NCBI GenBank assembly: GCA_016184365.1
Contig: JACPCW010000074.1
Coordinates: 1 to 64,000 of the forward strand
DNA: 64,000 nucleotides
Source: Candidatus Rokuibacteriota bacterium
Lineage (GTDB): Bacteria; Methylomirabilota; Methylomirabilia; Rokubacteriales; CSP1-6
Reading direction: 5' to 3'
Part shown: in pieces, positions 8,207-16,271 of the stretch
How positions within the stretch are numbered: the stretch's first letter is position 1
Layout: the number at the start of each line of letters is the position of its first letter
Program-made: the position numbers and the translations under genes
Notes under the pieces: model-generated
Told to the model about the DNA's origin: nothing
Database searches by the model: none
What the model saw: only the letters and a program-made list of their open reading frames with translations

Positions 8207-9892
8207 ATGCACGACCTCGTCATCGAAGACGCGCGGATCGTCGACGGCACGGGCGGCCCGTCACGCCATGGGAGCGTGGCCGTCCGCGACGGGCGGATCG
8301 TCGAGGTCGGCGGCGCCGCCGGGCAGCTCGCGCGCCAGCGTGTCAACGCCGCCGGCCGCGTCGTCGCCCCGGGTTTCATCGACCCGCACACGCACTACGA
8401 CGCGCAGGTCGCGTGGGATCCGCTCGTCACCTGCTCGTCGTGGCACGGCGTGACGACGGTCGTCACCGGCAACTGCGGCGTGGGCGTCGCGCCCGTCCGG
8501 CCGGACGCGCGCGAGATCCTCATGGGTGATCTGGTGAACGTCGAAGCGATTCCGCTCGACGTCATGCGCCGCGGCATCGACTGGACGTGGGAATCGTTCC
8601 CGCAGTGGATGGACGCGCTCGCGCGCGCGCCGCTCGGCATCAACGTGGCGCCGCTCGTACCGCTGACGCCGCTGCGCCACTACGTCGTCGGCGAAGCGTC
8701 GTTCGATCGTGCCGCGACGTCCGACGAGATCGTCACCATGGCGCGGCTCTTCGACGAGGCCGTTGGCGCGGGTGCGTTCGGCTTCTCGACGACGTTCCTC
8801 CGCAACCACGTCGGGCACGAGGGCCGGCCGCTCGCCTGCCGCAACGCGAGCGCCGACGAGCTGCGCGCGCTCTGCGGCGTCCTGCGCCGGCGCGGCCGCG
8901 GCGCGATCGAAGCCGCGCTCACCGCCCTCACCGATCGTGTGACCGACGAGGAGCTCGCCACGCTGACGTTGCTCGTCGAAGAGAGCCGGCGTCCCGTGAC
9001 GTACCTCGCGCTGTTCGCGCGCCCGGGCAAGCCGGCCGGCGCGCACGAGGAAGCGCTGACGCGCGTCGCCCCGCTGCTGAGCCGGAATCGCGCGGTGCCG
9101 CAGGTGTCGTGCCGGCCGCTGCGCGCCCAGTTCACGCTGAAGAATCCGTTCATCTTCGCCGGGATGGACGCGTGGGCGGGCGCGTTCAACCGCACGGTCG
9201 AGGAGCAGGCGGCGCTCTATCGCAGCGACGGGTTCCGGAAACAGTGGAAGGCGGACATGGAGCGGCGGCGCGCCGGCGGCGGACTCTGGCGCCGCATCAC
9301 GATCCGCGACGCGGCGACGCCGGGAGTCGCGGCGCTCGCCGGCCAGTCGATCACGGACATCGCGGCCGCGCGGAATGTCGATCCCGTCGACGCGTTCCTC
9401 GACGTCGCGCTGGACGACGGGCTCGAGGCGCTGTTCGACTTCCCCATTTTCAACCAGGATCCCGAAGCCGTCCGTCCGCTCGTGACCGACCCGCGCTTCC
9501 TGATCGGCCTGTCCGACGGCGGCGCGCACGTCGATCAGCTCTGCGACGCCGGGTACGCGACCTACCTGCTCGGGAAGTGGGTGCGGCAGTGGCAGGCGCT
9601 CACGCTCGAGAGCGCGGTGCACCGGCTGACGGGCGAGGTCGCCGACTTCTTCGGCATTCCGGATCGCGGGCGGCTCACCGCCGGCGCCGCGGCCGATCTC
9701 GTCGTCTTCGATCCCGACACCGTCGACGACTGCCCGCCGGAGTACGTGCGCGACCTGCCCAACGGCGCCAAGCGGCTCGTGGCGCGCGCGCGCGGCGTGC
9801 ACGCGACCGTCGTCGCCGGCCAGGTCGTCTCCGAGGACGACGAGCCGACGGGCGCGCGGCCCGGCACCGTGCTGCGCTCGCGAGGGAACTGA
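8207..9892 (+). CDS. amidohydrolase, D-aminoacylase (N-acyl-D-amino-acid deacylase) family
   Basis: The 561-aa protein shows the amidohydrolase superfamily layout: a small beta domain at the start (VIEDARIVDGTGGPSRHGSVAV), the metal motif GFIDPHTHYDAQVAWDP at about residue 65, a TIM barrel, the aspartate motif LSDGGAHVD near residue 433, and a closing beta domain (GRLTAGAAADLVVFDPDTV). The nearest families are D-aminoacylases and dihydropyrimidinase-like hydrolases; the substrate is unknown. A GGAGG ribosome site precedes the ATG at 8207. It sits 12 bp after the enoyl-CoA hydratase and 2 bp before the next amidohydrolase, so the three form one operon. Confidence 0.92.
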   Translation: MHDLVIEDARIVDGTGGPSRHGSVAVRDGRIVEVGGAAGQLARQRVNAAGRVVAPGFIDPHTHYDAQVAWDPLVTCSSWHGVTTVVTGNCGVGVAPVRPDAREILMGDLVNVEAIPLDVMRRGIDWTWESFPQWMDALARAPLGINVAPLVPLTPLRHYVVGEASFDRAATSDEIVTMARLFDEAVGAGAFGFSTTFLRNHVGHEGRPLACRNASADELRALCGVLRRRGRGAIEAALTALTDRVTDEELATLTLLVEESRRPVTYLALFARPGKPAGAHEEALTRVAPLLSRNRAVPQVSCRPLRAQFTLKNPFIFAGMDAWAGAFNRTVEEQAALYRSDGFRKQWKADMERRRAGGGLWRRITIRDAATPGVAALAGQSITDIAAARNVDPVDAFLDVALDDGLEALFDFPIFNQDPEAVRPLVTDPRFLIGLSDGGAHVDQLCDAGYATYLLGKWVRQWQALTLESAVHRLTGEVADFFGIPDRGRLTAGAAADLVVFDPDTVDDCPPEYVRDLPNGAKRLVARARGVHATVVAGQVVSEDDEPTGARPGTVLRSRGN

Positions 9893-9894
9893 CG

Positions 9895-11073
9895 ATGGCG
9901 AAGCCGATCATCTCCGCCGACTCGCACGTCACGGAACCGCCGGACACGTACGTCACGCGCATCGACCCGAAGTTCCGCGAGCGCGCGCCGCACGTCGTGC
10001 ACGACCCGAAGCGCGGCGATCTCTTCGTCATCGACGGGATGGACAAGCCGATCCCGATGGGTCTCATCGCCGCGGCGGGCAAGCCCGCCGAAGAGCTCCG
10101 CATGTTCGGCACGCGCTTCGCCGACATGCATCGCGGCGGCTGGGACCCCGACGCGCGCCTGGCGGACCAGGACCGGGACGGCGTCGCCGCCGAAGTCCTG
10201 TATCCGACGGTCGGGATGATGCTCTGCAACCATCCCGACGTCGACTTCAAGCACGCGTGCTTCGAGGCCTACAACCTCTGGATCGCGGAGTACGCGGGCG
10301 CGCATCCGGATCGGCTGATCGGCACCGGGCAGACGGCGATGCGCTCGGTGGACGACGGCATCCGCGATCTCCGCCGCATCAGGGAGCTCGGGCTCCGCGG
10401 CGTGATGATGACCGGCAACCCGGCCGTCGCCGACTACGACGATCCGATGTACGACCCCGTGTGGGAAGCGGCCGTCGATCTCGAGCTGCCGTTGAGCTTC
10501 CACATCCTCACGAGCCAGCAGGACAACTTCAAGACGCGCGGACCGAAGCTGAACTCGTTCATGTCGATCATCCGCGGCTGCCAGGACATCATCGGCCTGT
10601 TCATCCTGGGCGGCGTGTTCGAGCGGCACCCGAAGCTCCGGCTCGTCTGCGTCGAGGCCGACGCCGGCTGGGTGCCGCACTTCATGTACCGGATGGATCA
10701 CGCGTACAAGCGGCACCGCTACTGGCTCACCGCCGGCGCGCTCAGCCGGCTGCCGAGCGACTACTTCCGCGATCACGTCTACACGACGTTCCAGGACGAC
10801 TGGTCCGCCTTCCAGGTGAAGGACCTCTGCAACGTGCGGCGGCTGCTCTGGGCCAACGACTTCCCGCACAGCGATTCGACGTGGCCGCACTCGCAGGAGG
10901 TGCTCGCGAAGCACGCGGCGCATCTGACCGACGCGGAGCGCGATCTCGTGCTCCACGACAACGTCGCGGAACTCTATGGAATTGGGGGCCCCGACATGGC
11001 CCCCAAACCCCCCGACGCTCGGCGCGCCCCGGCAAAGCCGTGGCACGCCTCGAATCTCGGGCAGCCGAGCTAG
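9895..11073 (+). CDS. amidohydrolase, ACMSD-like (amidohydrolase 2) family
   Basis: This 392-aa protein belongs to the decarboxylase-like amidohydrolases: ISADSHVTEPPDTY at the N-terminus supplies the metal-binding pattern, with LPLSFHILTSQ and LWANDFPHSDSTWPHS further on giving the later His and Asp ligands. Such enzymes hydrolyse or decarboxylate cyclic or aromatic acids. I placed the start at the ATG at 9895, two bases after the previous stop. The natural fold should end near LHDNVAELYGI; the last ~30 residues (GGPDMAPKPPDARRAPAKPW...) are coded by a GC-rich hairpin and a REP-like repeat that also occurs at 42119, so they look like an acquired tail. Its stop overlaps the convergent dehydrogenase stop by 4 bases (CTAG). 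Confidence 0.9.
   Translation: MAKPIISADSHVTEPPDTYVTRIDPKFRERAPHVVHDPKRGDLFVIDGMDKPIPMGLIAAAGKPAEELRMFGTRFADMHRGGWDPDARLADQDRDGVAAEVLYPTVGMMLCNHPDVDFKHACFEAYNLWIAEYAGAHPDRLIGTGQTAMRSVDDGIRDLRRIRELGLRGVMMTGNPAVADYDDPMYDPVWEAAVDLELPLSFHILTSQQDNFKTRGPKLNSFMSIIRGCQDIIGLFILGGVFERHPKLRLVCVEADAGWVPHFMYRMDHAYKRHRYWLTAGALSRLPSDYFRDHVYTTFQDDWSAFQVKDLCNVRRLLWANDFPHSDSTWPHSQEVLAKHAAHLTDAERDLVLHDNVAELYGIGGPDMAPKPPDARRAPAKPWHASNLGQPS
11018..11052. repeat. REP-like hairpin (copy 1) in the 3' end of the amidohydrolase
   Basis: On the minus strand this reads CGAGGCGTGCCACGGC, loop TTT, GCCGGGGCGCGCCGAG: a near-perfect stem. It shares about 30 bases with the copy at 42119-42150. Directly upstream (10984-11005) lies another hairpin, GGGGGCCCCGACATGGCCCCC. 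Both are inside the reading frame. Confidence 0.8.
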
Positions 11074-12143
11074 ACGAGCGCCGCCGGCGGCTCGCCGCGG
11101 CGGACCCGCGCGACGTTGTCGAGCACCGCGTGCACGTCGCGCAGCAGATCGGTGCCGGAACCCGCCGCCACGTGCGGCGTGAGCACGACGGTCGGCAGAT
11201 GCGCGAGGCCCTCCGCATGCTTCGGCGGCTCTTCGGCCCGGACATCGAGGCCGGCCCCGCCCAGGTGACCGCTACCGAGCGACGCGATCAGCGCCGCCTC
11301 GTCGACCAGCCCGCCCCGCGACGTGTTCACGAGGATGGCGCCACGACGCATCCGCGCGAGCTCCGCGGCGCCGATCATGTGGCGCGTCTCCGGCGTCAGC
11401 GGCACGTGCAGGCTGACGACGTCGGAGTCGGCGATCAGCGATGCGAGCGACCGGAACTCGATGGCGAGCGAGCTCTCGAGCGTGGGATCGAGCCGGCGGC
11501 GCTGGGTGTAGAGGAGGCGCATGCCGAAGGGCCGCGCCTTGCGCGCGACGTCACGTCCGATCTCGCCCAGGCCGATCAGGCCGAGCGTCAAGCCGCGCAG
11601 TGATTGCACGCCGTCGAGGCGCGGCCAGTTGTACGAGCTCTCGCCGCGCGGCACGTCGCCGGTCGGCTTCACGGCGGCGGCATGCGACGGGAGCAGCCGG
11701 CGCACCGCGGCGAGCAACAGCAGCATCGTCTGCTCCGCGACCGCGGAGTTCGCCCACCGCGTGAGTGGCGCGACGGGGATGCCCCGCCGCCCGGCCGCGT
11801 CGAGATCGATGTTGCGGCAGTCCTCGCCGTGCTTCTGCACGAGCCGGAGGTCCGCGCCGCGCGCGAGCACGGCGTCGGTGATCTCGGCGCCTTCGACCAG
11901 CAGGTAGTGCACGCCGTCGACCTGCGTCTCGAGCGGGTCGCCGGACGCCACGACCGGCGTCACCTGGTCCGCGAGCCCGAGCCCAGCCCCGATCGCGCGT
12001 AACCGCGCGAGGCTCGCGTCTGGATCCGTGAGGAAGAAGCGCGACACCGCGGTCCGCATCCGCGCGTCGAGCGGCGCGCCGAGCGCGAGGCCGACGAGCC
12101 GCAGCGGCGGATCGTCCTCGGCGATCAGCAGGCGCTCAACCAC
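11070..12143 (-). CDS. D-isomer specific 2-hydroxyacid dehydrogenase
   Basis: This 357-aa NAD(P)-dependent dehydrogenase has the GLGEIGRDVARKA dinucleotide motif (residues about 190-203), the catalytic arginine region LVNTSRGGLVDEAAL, a glutamate in VRAEEPPKHAE and the histidine motif LTPHVAAGSG. These are the R-E-H residues of the family. It reduces a 2-keto acid or oxidises the D-hydroxy acid; the substrate is unknown. It starts with GTG at 12143, overlapping the stop of the MmgE/PrpD gene by 8 bases, so the two are co-transcribed. Confidence 0.92.
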   Translation of the reverse strand: MVERLLIAEDDPPLRLVGLALGAPLDARMRTAVSRFFLTDPDASLARLRAIGAGLGLADQVTPVVASGDPLETQVDGVHYLLVEGAEITDAVLARGADLRLVQKHGEDCRNIDLDAAGRRGIPVAPLTRWANSAVAEQTMLLLLAAVRRLLPSHAAAVKPTGDVPRGESSYNWPRLDGVQSLRGLTLGLIGLGEIGRDVARKARPFGMRLLYTQRRRLDPTLESSLAIEFRSLASLIADSDVVSLHVPLTPETRHMIGAAELARMRRGAILVNTSRGGLVDEAALIASLGSGHLGGAGLDVRAEEPPKHAEGLAHLPTVVLTPHVAAGSGTDLLRDVHAVLDNVARVRRGEPPAALV

Positions 12144-13515
12144 GGAGCACGTCCATCAGCGGCGCCACCGACGGCAGCGTCTCGAAGGTTTCCAGCATCG
12201 TCAGCGCGCGCGCGGCGCGGTCGGAATCGAGGCTCAGCCGCGCGCAGTCGCGGTACTTCGCATGCAGCTCGTCGCGGCTCATCGGATTCTCCGGGCTCCC
12301 GCGCGCGAACCGCACCGTGTCCGTGAATTCCGCGCCGTCGTCGAGCACGATCGTGACCGTCGTGCGGTCGCCCATCGGATCCGTCGCGACGGCCGGCTGA
12401 CCGCGCTCGAGCACCGGATCGACGTACGTCCGCACCTTTGCCATCATCGCGCGCGTCGCGGCGTCCCGGACGCGCTCGTCCGTGAAGGCGTCGAGACCGA
12501 GCCGGCCATCGAGCATCGCGACCGCGGCGCAGAACTCCAGGCTCGGCTTGCCCTCGAGCCCGGTGCGCGGCTCGGTGCGGATGAGCACACCCGTGAACAT
12601 GTAGCTCACGCCGACGCGGATCTCCCGCACGCGCTCCGGCCGGATGCGATGCCGCGCGCGGAGATCGAGGATCGCGTCGATCGCGCGCTGCAGCGGCGCG
12701 CCGCACGGATAGGGCTTCAGCACGTAGCCGGCGCGCTGGATCTCCCACGGATCGCCGAGCCCCTTCGTGAGCTGCTCGACGTCGGCGCCGTCGGCGCCGG
12801 CGAACAGCGCACAGTAACCCATGCGCGATTCGAGGATGCCGCGGTCGGCGCTGACGCCGCGCGCGGCGAGCTCCGCGGCCACGACACCGGCGCGCGCCGC
12901 CTGCCCCGCGTGGAGCGGCATCGTCATCGTGCCGAACTGCTGGCGTGACCCGCCCGCCATCGACGCCGCGATGCCGAGCGCCATCTCGACGTGATCGGCG
13001 TCGAGCTCCAGCAACCGCGCGGAGGCGGCGGCCGCCGCGACCGTGCCGAAGCTCACGGTCGCGTGCCAGCCCTTCTCGTAGTGCGACGGGTTCAGCGCGC
13101 GCCCGAGCTTGTTCGACACCTCGTAGCCGATGACGTAGGCGTCGAGCACGCGCCGGCCCGAGGCGCCGGAGAGCTCGCCGAGCGCGAGCAGCGCCGGCGC
13201 GAGCGCGACCGTCGTGTGCGCCATCGACACGAACGTCGTGTCCTCGTACAGGAGCGCGTGCGCCAGCGTGCCGTTGGCGAGCGCGGCCTGCGCCGTGCTC
13301 GTCTTGAAGCCGCTGGCCACGACCGTCGCCTGCGCGCTGCCGCCGGCCTCGCGCACCCAGTCGGTGACGATCCGGCCGACCGGCTGGGCGGCGCCGGCGA
13401 GCGTCGTCGCCGTGACGTCGACGAACGCCGTGCGCGCGAGCGCGATCGCCGGCGGCGGGATCGCCGCCGGATGCGTCTCCGCGACGAACCGCGAGAGCTG
13501 CGCGGTCGCGCTCAT
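12136..13515 (-). CDS. MmgE/PrpD family protein (2-methylcitrate dehydratase-like)
   Basis: The 459-aa protein has the two-domain MmgE/PrpD layout: an all-helical N-terminal domain (ALANGTLAHALLYEDT, and SFGTVAAAAASARLLELD) and a C-terminal alpha/beta domain (LKPYPCGAPLQRAIDAILDL). The family includes 2-methylcitrate dehydratase, itaconate-related and immune-responsive enzymes. The context here is not a methylcitrate cycle, since no prpB or prpC is visible; it sits between an importer for a small organic compound and a hydroxyacid dehydrogenase. The real substrate is therefore likely a different hydroxy acid brought in by that transporter, which is an inference. Confidence 0.9.
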   Translation of the reverse strand: MSATAQLSRFVAETHPAAIPPPAIALARTAFVDVTATTLAGAAQPVGRIVTDWVREAGGSAQATVVASGFKTSTAQAALANGTLAHALLYEDTTFVSMAHTTVALAPALLALGELSGASGRRVLDAYVIGYEVSNKLGRALNPSHYEKGWHATVSFGTVAAAAASARLLELDADHVEMALGIAASMAGGSRQQFGTMTMPLHAGQAARAGVVAAELAARGVSADRGILESRMGYCALFAGADGADVEQLTKGLGDPWEIQRAGYVLKPYPCGAPLQRAIDAILDLRARHRIRPERVREIRVGVSYMFTGVLIRTEPRTGLEGKPSLEFCAAVAMLDGRLGLDAFTDERVRDAATRAMMAKVRTYVDPVLERGQPAVATDPMGDRTTVTIVLDDGAEFTDTVRFARGSPENPMSRDELHAKYRDCARLSLDSDRAARALTMLETFETLPSVAPLMDVLRG

Positions 13516-13531
13516 GACGCGCGCGCGATCC

Positions 13532-14542
13532 TCACGGAAACTTCGTCGGCACGTAGCGCGTGTCGACCACTTCCTCGAACGCGGGCGGGCGCGTGATGAG
13601 CCCCGCGAACTTCAGCATCTCGCCGATGTTCGCCACGGCCTGCCTGGTGATGACCGGCCGATACGCCTTCATGCTGTCCTGGAGCGTCTGGCGCAACAGC
13701 TTCGGATCGATGCCCTCGAAGTACTTCTCGGCCACCTTCACCGCGTCCTCGAAGTTCTTCGGATCGGCGAGGAAGCGGTGCGTCTCGACGATCGCGGCGA
13801 CCATGCGCCGCGCCGTCTCGGGATTGGCGTCGAGGTACTCCTCCTTCGCGACCATGCTGTTGTACGCGTACTCGCGCAAAACTTTCGGTCCCTCGCCCTT
13901 CCGCATGTCGACCACCGGCTTCGCGATGGCGAGGCCGTGGACCGCCTGCGTCTGGATCGGCTCGAAGCCGATGAAGCCCTGGATGTCGCCTTTCGAGAGC
14001 GCGGCGAGGCTCGTCGAGACGCCCCCCGTCGCGATGATCGTGACGTCCTTGTCGGGGTCCAGCCCGCCATCGCGCAGCAGGAAGCGGAGCGTGAAGTCCG
14101 TGCTCGCGCCGCGGCCCGTGATGCCGAGCTTCAGACCCTTCAGGTCGCGCATCACGGCCGGATAGCCCTGGCTCGCGCTCGGCAGCGGCACTTCCTTGCG
14201 GACGATGAGGGTGAACGGCGAGTCCGTCAGGTTGGCGACGATCGCCTTCACGCGCAGGCCCTTGTCGCGGACCTGCGTGACGTGCTCGGTCGCGAGCGCC
14301 CCGAATTCGACCGACCCTGACACGACCGCCGTCGTCGTCTCGGCGCCGCTGCGGAAGTACACGAGCGAGGCGTCGAGGCCGTGCCTGGCGAAGATGCCGC
14401 GCGCCTCCGCGACGTACGGCGCGAAGTAGACGAACGCCGAACGGAGGACCGAGATCTTCACCGGCGTGCGGCCCTGCGCGTCGGGTCCGGACACCGTGAT
14501 CGCGGTCAGTACGAGAGCGAGCGCGAGAACGAAAACCTTCAT
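13532..14542 (-). CDS. ABC transporter substrate-binding protein, NitT/TauT (NMT1-like) family
   Basis: This 336-aa exported protein starts with a signal peptide (MKVFVLALALVLTAITVSG, cleavage near AQG). The first lobe carries YVAEARGIFARHGLDASLV and GSVEFGALATEHV, and the second RDLKGLKLGITGRGASTDF, which are hallmarks of NMT1/SsuA-like binding proteins. It captures a small organic ligand in the periplasm for the permease (14580) and the frameshifted ATPase (15416). An AAGGAG ribosome site lies 7 bases before the ATG. Confidence 0.93.
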   Translation of the reverse strand: MKVFVLALALVLTAITVSGPDAQGRTPVKISVLRSAFVYFAPYVAEARGIFARHGLDASLVYFRSGAETTTAVVSGSVEFGALATEHVTQVRDKGLRVKAIVANLTDSPFTLIVRKEVPLPSASQGYPAVMRDLKGLKLGITGRGASTDFTLRFLLRDGGLDPDKDVTIIATGGVSTSLAALSKGDIQGFIGFEPIQTQAVHGLAIAKPVVDMRKGEGPKVLREYAYNSMVAKEEYLDANPETARRMVAAIVETHRFLADPKNFEDAVKVAEKYFEGIDPKLLRQTLQDSMKAYRPVITRQAVANIGEMLKFAGLITRPPAFEEVVDTRYVPTKFP

Positions 14543-14579
14543 CGATCGGCTCCTTGTCCGGCGGGGCGCGTCGCGCCCG

Positions 14580-15419
14580 TCACAGGCCGGGAATCTGCGG
14601 CCGCCAGCGCAACAGCTTCTTCTCGGCGGCCTTCATGAGCTCGTTGAGCAGCATGGCGATGACCATGAGGATGATCAGCGCGCTGAAGACGCCGGTGGTG
14701 TTGAACACGCCGGCGTAGTGCGCGATGAGAAAGCCGAGCCCCGCCTGCGCGACGATGACTTCGCCGACGACGGCGCCGATGAGCGCGTACGCGAGGCCGA
14801 GGCGCAGCCCGGCGAAGATCCACGGGATGCTCGACGGCAGGATGACCTTGAGCGTCAGCTGCCGGCGCGTCGCGCCGAGCAGGCGCGCGATGATCACGAG
14901 ATCCTGGTCCACGTTGCGGGCGCCGGCGTGCGTGTTGACGAGCAGGATGAACACGACGAGCGAGAAGGCGAGCACGACCTTCGACGTGAGCCCGATGCCG
15001 AACCAGAGGATGAACAGCGGCGCGAGCGCCACCCGCGGCAGGCTGTTCAACGCGGTGACGTAGGGATCGAAGATGCGGGCCAGGCGGTCCCAGCGCGCGA
15101 GGGCAAAGCCGCCGAGAATGCCGGCCACGGCGCCGGTGACGAACCCGAGAAACGCCTCGTACAGCGTGACGCCGATGTGCAGGTACACCGCGCCGAGCGA
15201 GAACTGCTTCCAGAGGTCGACGACGATGAGGCTCGGGCTCGACACCCAGAACGGATTCACGAGCCCGCTCCCCGTCGCGCCTTCCCACGTACCCGCGATC
15301 AGGACGAGCACCACGAGGCGCCAGCCGTTCGTCCAGAGCTGCTCCTGGCGCCGCGCGCGCCGGCGGCGGTCGCGCGCTCCCGCCTCGACGGCGGCCGCGT
15401 CGCGCGGAATCGCGCTCAC
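14580..15419 (-). CDS. ABC transporter permease, NitT/TauT (SsuC-like) type
   Basis: The 279-aa permease starts at a GTG that overlaps the ATPase stop (GTGA). About six hydrophobic segments are visible, beginning WRLVVLVLIAGTWEGATG, and it ends with a polar tail after LIILMVIAMLLNELMKAAEK. The BPD-type EAA loop is present as ARLLGATRRQLTLKVILPSS. It forms the membrane channel for the solute bound by the protein at 13532. If the ATPase is really broken, this permease would need another ATPase to work. Confidence 0.93.
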   Translation of the reverse strand: MSAIPRDAAAVEAGARDRRRRARRQEQLWTNGWRLVVLVLIAGTWEGATGSGLVNPFWVSSPSLIVVDLWKQFSLGAVYLHIGVTLYEAFLGFVTGAVAGILGGFALARWDRLARIFDPYVTALNSLPRVALAPLFILWFGIGLTSKVVLAFSLVVFILLVNTHAGARNVDQDLVIIARLLGATRRQLTLKVILPSSIPWIFAGLRLGLAYALIGAVVGEVIVAQAGLGFLIAHYAGVFNTTGVFSALIILMVIAMLLNELMKAAEKKLLRWRPQIPGL

Positions 15420-16220
15420 GAGGGCGGGCTGCCCGCGGCCACGACTTCGTACCGCAGATCGTCCCAGAGCCGGTCGTACAGCTCCTGGAAATGCGGCCCG
15501 AACCGCCCACCGGTCACCGAGCGAGGCCTCGGCAGGTCGATGGCGACGAGGGACTTGATGCGCCCCGGTCGCGCGGAGAAGACGGCCACGCGATCGGCCA
15601 TCGCGATCGCCTCGAACAGATCGTGCGTCACGAAGATCACCGTCTTGCGGTCGCGTTCCCAGATGCGCAGGAACTCGTCCTCGAGCACCAGCTTCGTCTG
15701 CGCGTCCAGCGCGCCGAACGGCTCGTCCATCAGGAGCACGTCGGGATTCGTCGCGAGCGTGCGCGCCAGCGACACCCGCTGGCGCATGCCCTGCGACAGC
15801 TGGCTCGGATAGCTGCCTTCGAACCCGCCGAGCCCGGTGACGCGCAAGAGGTCGCGCGCTCTGGCCTCGCGGCGGTCGAGCGGCTGCTGCTGGAGCTCGA
15901 GGCCGAACGCGACGTTCGCGAGCGTCGTGCGCCACGGCAGGAGCGCGTCGCGCGCGAACATGTAGCCGATGCGCGGATTGATCCCGGTGACCGGTGCGCC
16001 GTCGACCGTGATGCGACCGGTCGCCGGGGTGAACAGGCCGGACACCATGTTGAGTGTTGAGCAGCGTCGATTTACCGCAGCCGCTCGGCCCGACGATGGC
16101 GAGGAACTCGCCCTCGGCGACGTCGACGCTGACGTCGTTGAGCACGGGGACATTGCGACCGTCGATGTCGAACGCGTGCGAGACGTGCGTGATGCTGATC
16201 TTCGGACGGATCGTTGACAA
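15416..16220 (-). pseudogene. ABC transporter ATPase, NitT/TauT (SsuB-like), frameshifted by a 7-bp tandem duplication
   Basis: Two reading frames together make a complete ATPase. The first, from a TTG at 16220 (an in-frame TAG lies four codons upstream), holds ISITHVSHAFDIDGRNVPV and Walker A GPSGCGKSTLLN. Translation then runs into nonsense (TQHGVRPVH). The other frame resumes at NMVSGLFTPATGRITVDG and carries the signature LSQGMRQRVSLARTL, Walker B VLLMDEPFGALDAQTK and the H-loop FVTHD, ending at 15416. The break is caused by CTCAACA repeated twice in a row. The span is 805 bases; removing one 7-base unit leaves 798, an exact 266 codons. Either the gene is inactivated, the clone is phase-variable, or it is an assembly error. 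Confidence 0.9.
16048..16061. repeat. 7-bp tandem duplication that breaks the ATPase frame
   Basis: TGTTGAG occurs at 16048-16054 and again at 16055-16061 (CTCAACA twice on the coding strand), directly after the Walker A codons. Deleting one unit restores the frame LLNMVSGLF. Confidence 0.95.
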
Positions 16221-16271
16221 CGCGCAGGGACGCTATCACAGTCGTCCGGGCGCTCGCAATTGAACGCCGCG

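Noticed and set aside
7196-8212. 338-aa minus-strand ORF covering the palindromic element and the enoyl-CoA hydratase
   Set aside because: It begins in the repeat and runs antisense to a clear crotonase; its ends MHRIL.../KQFRETH come from repeat arms.
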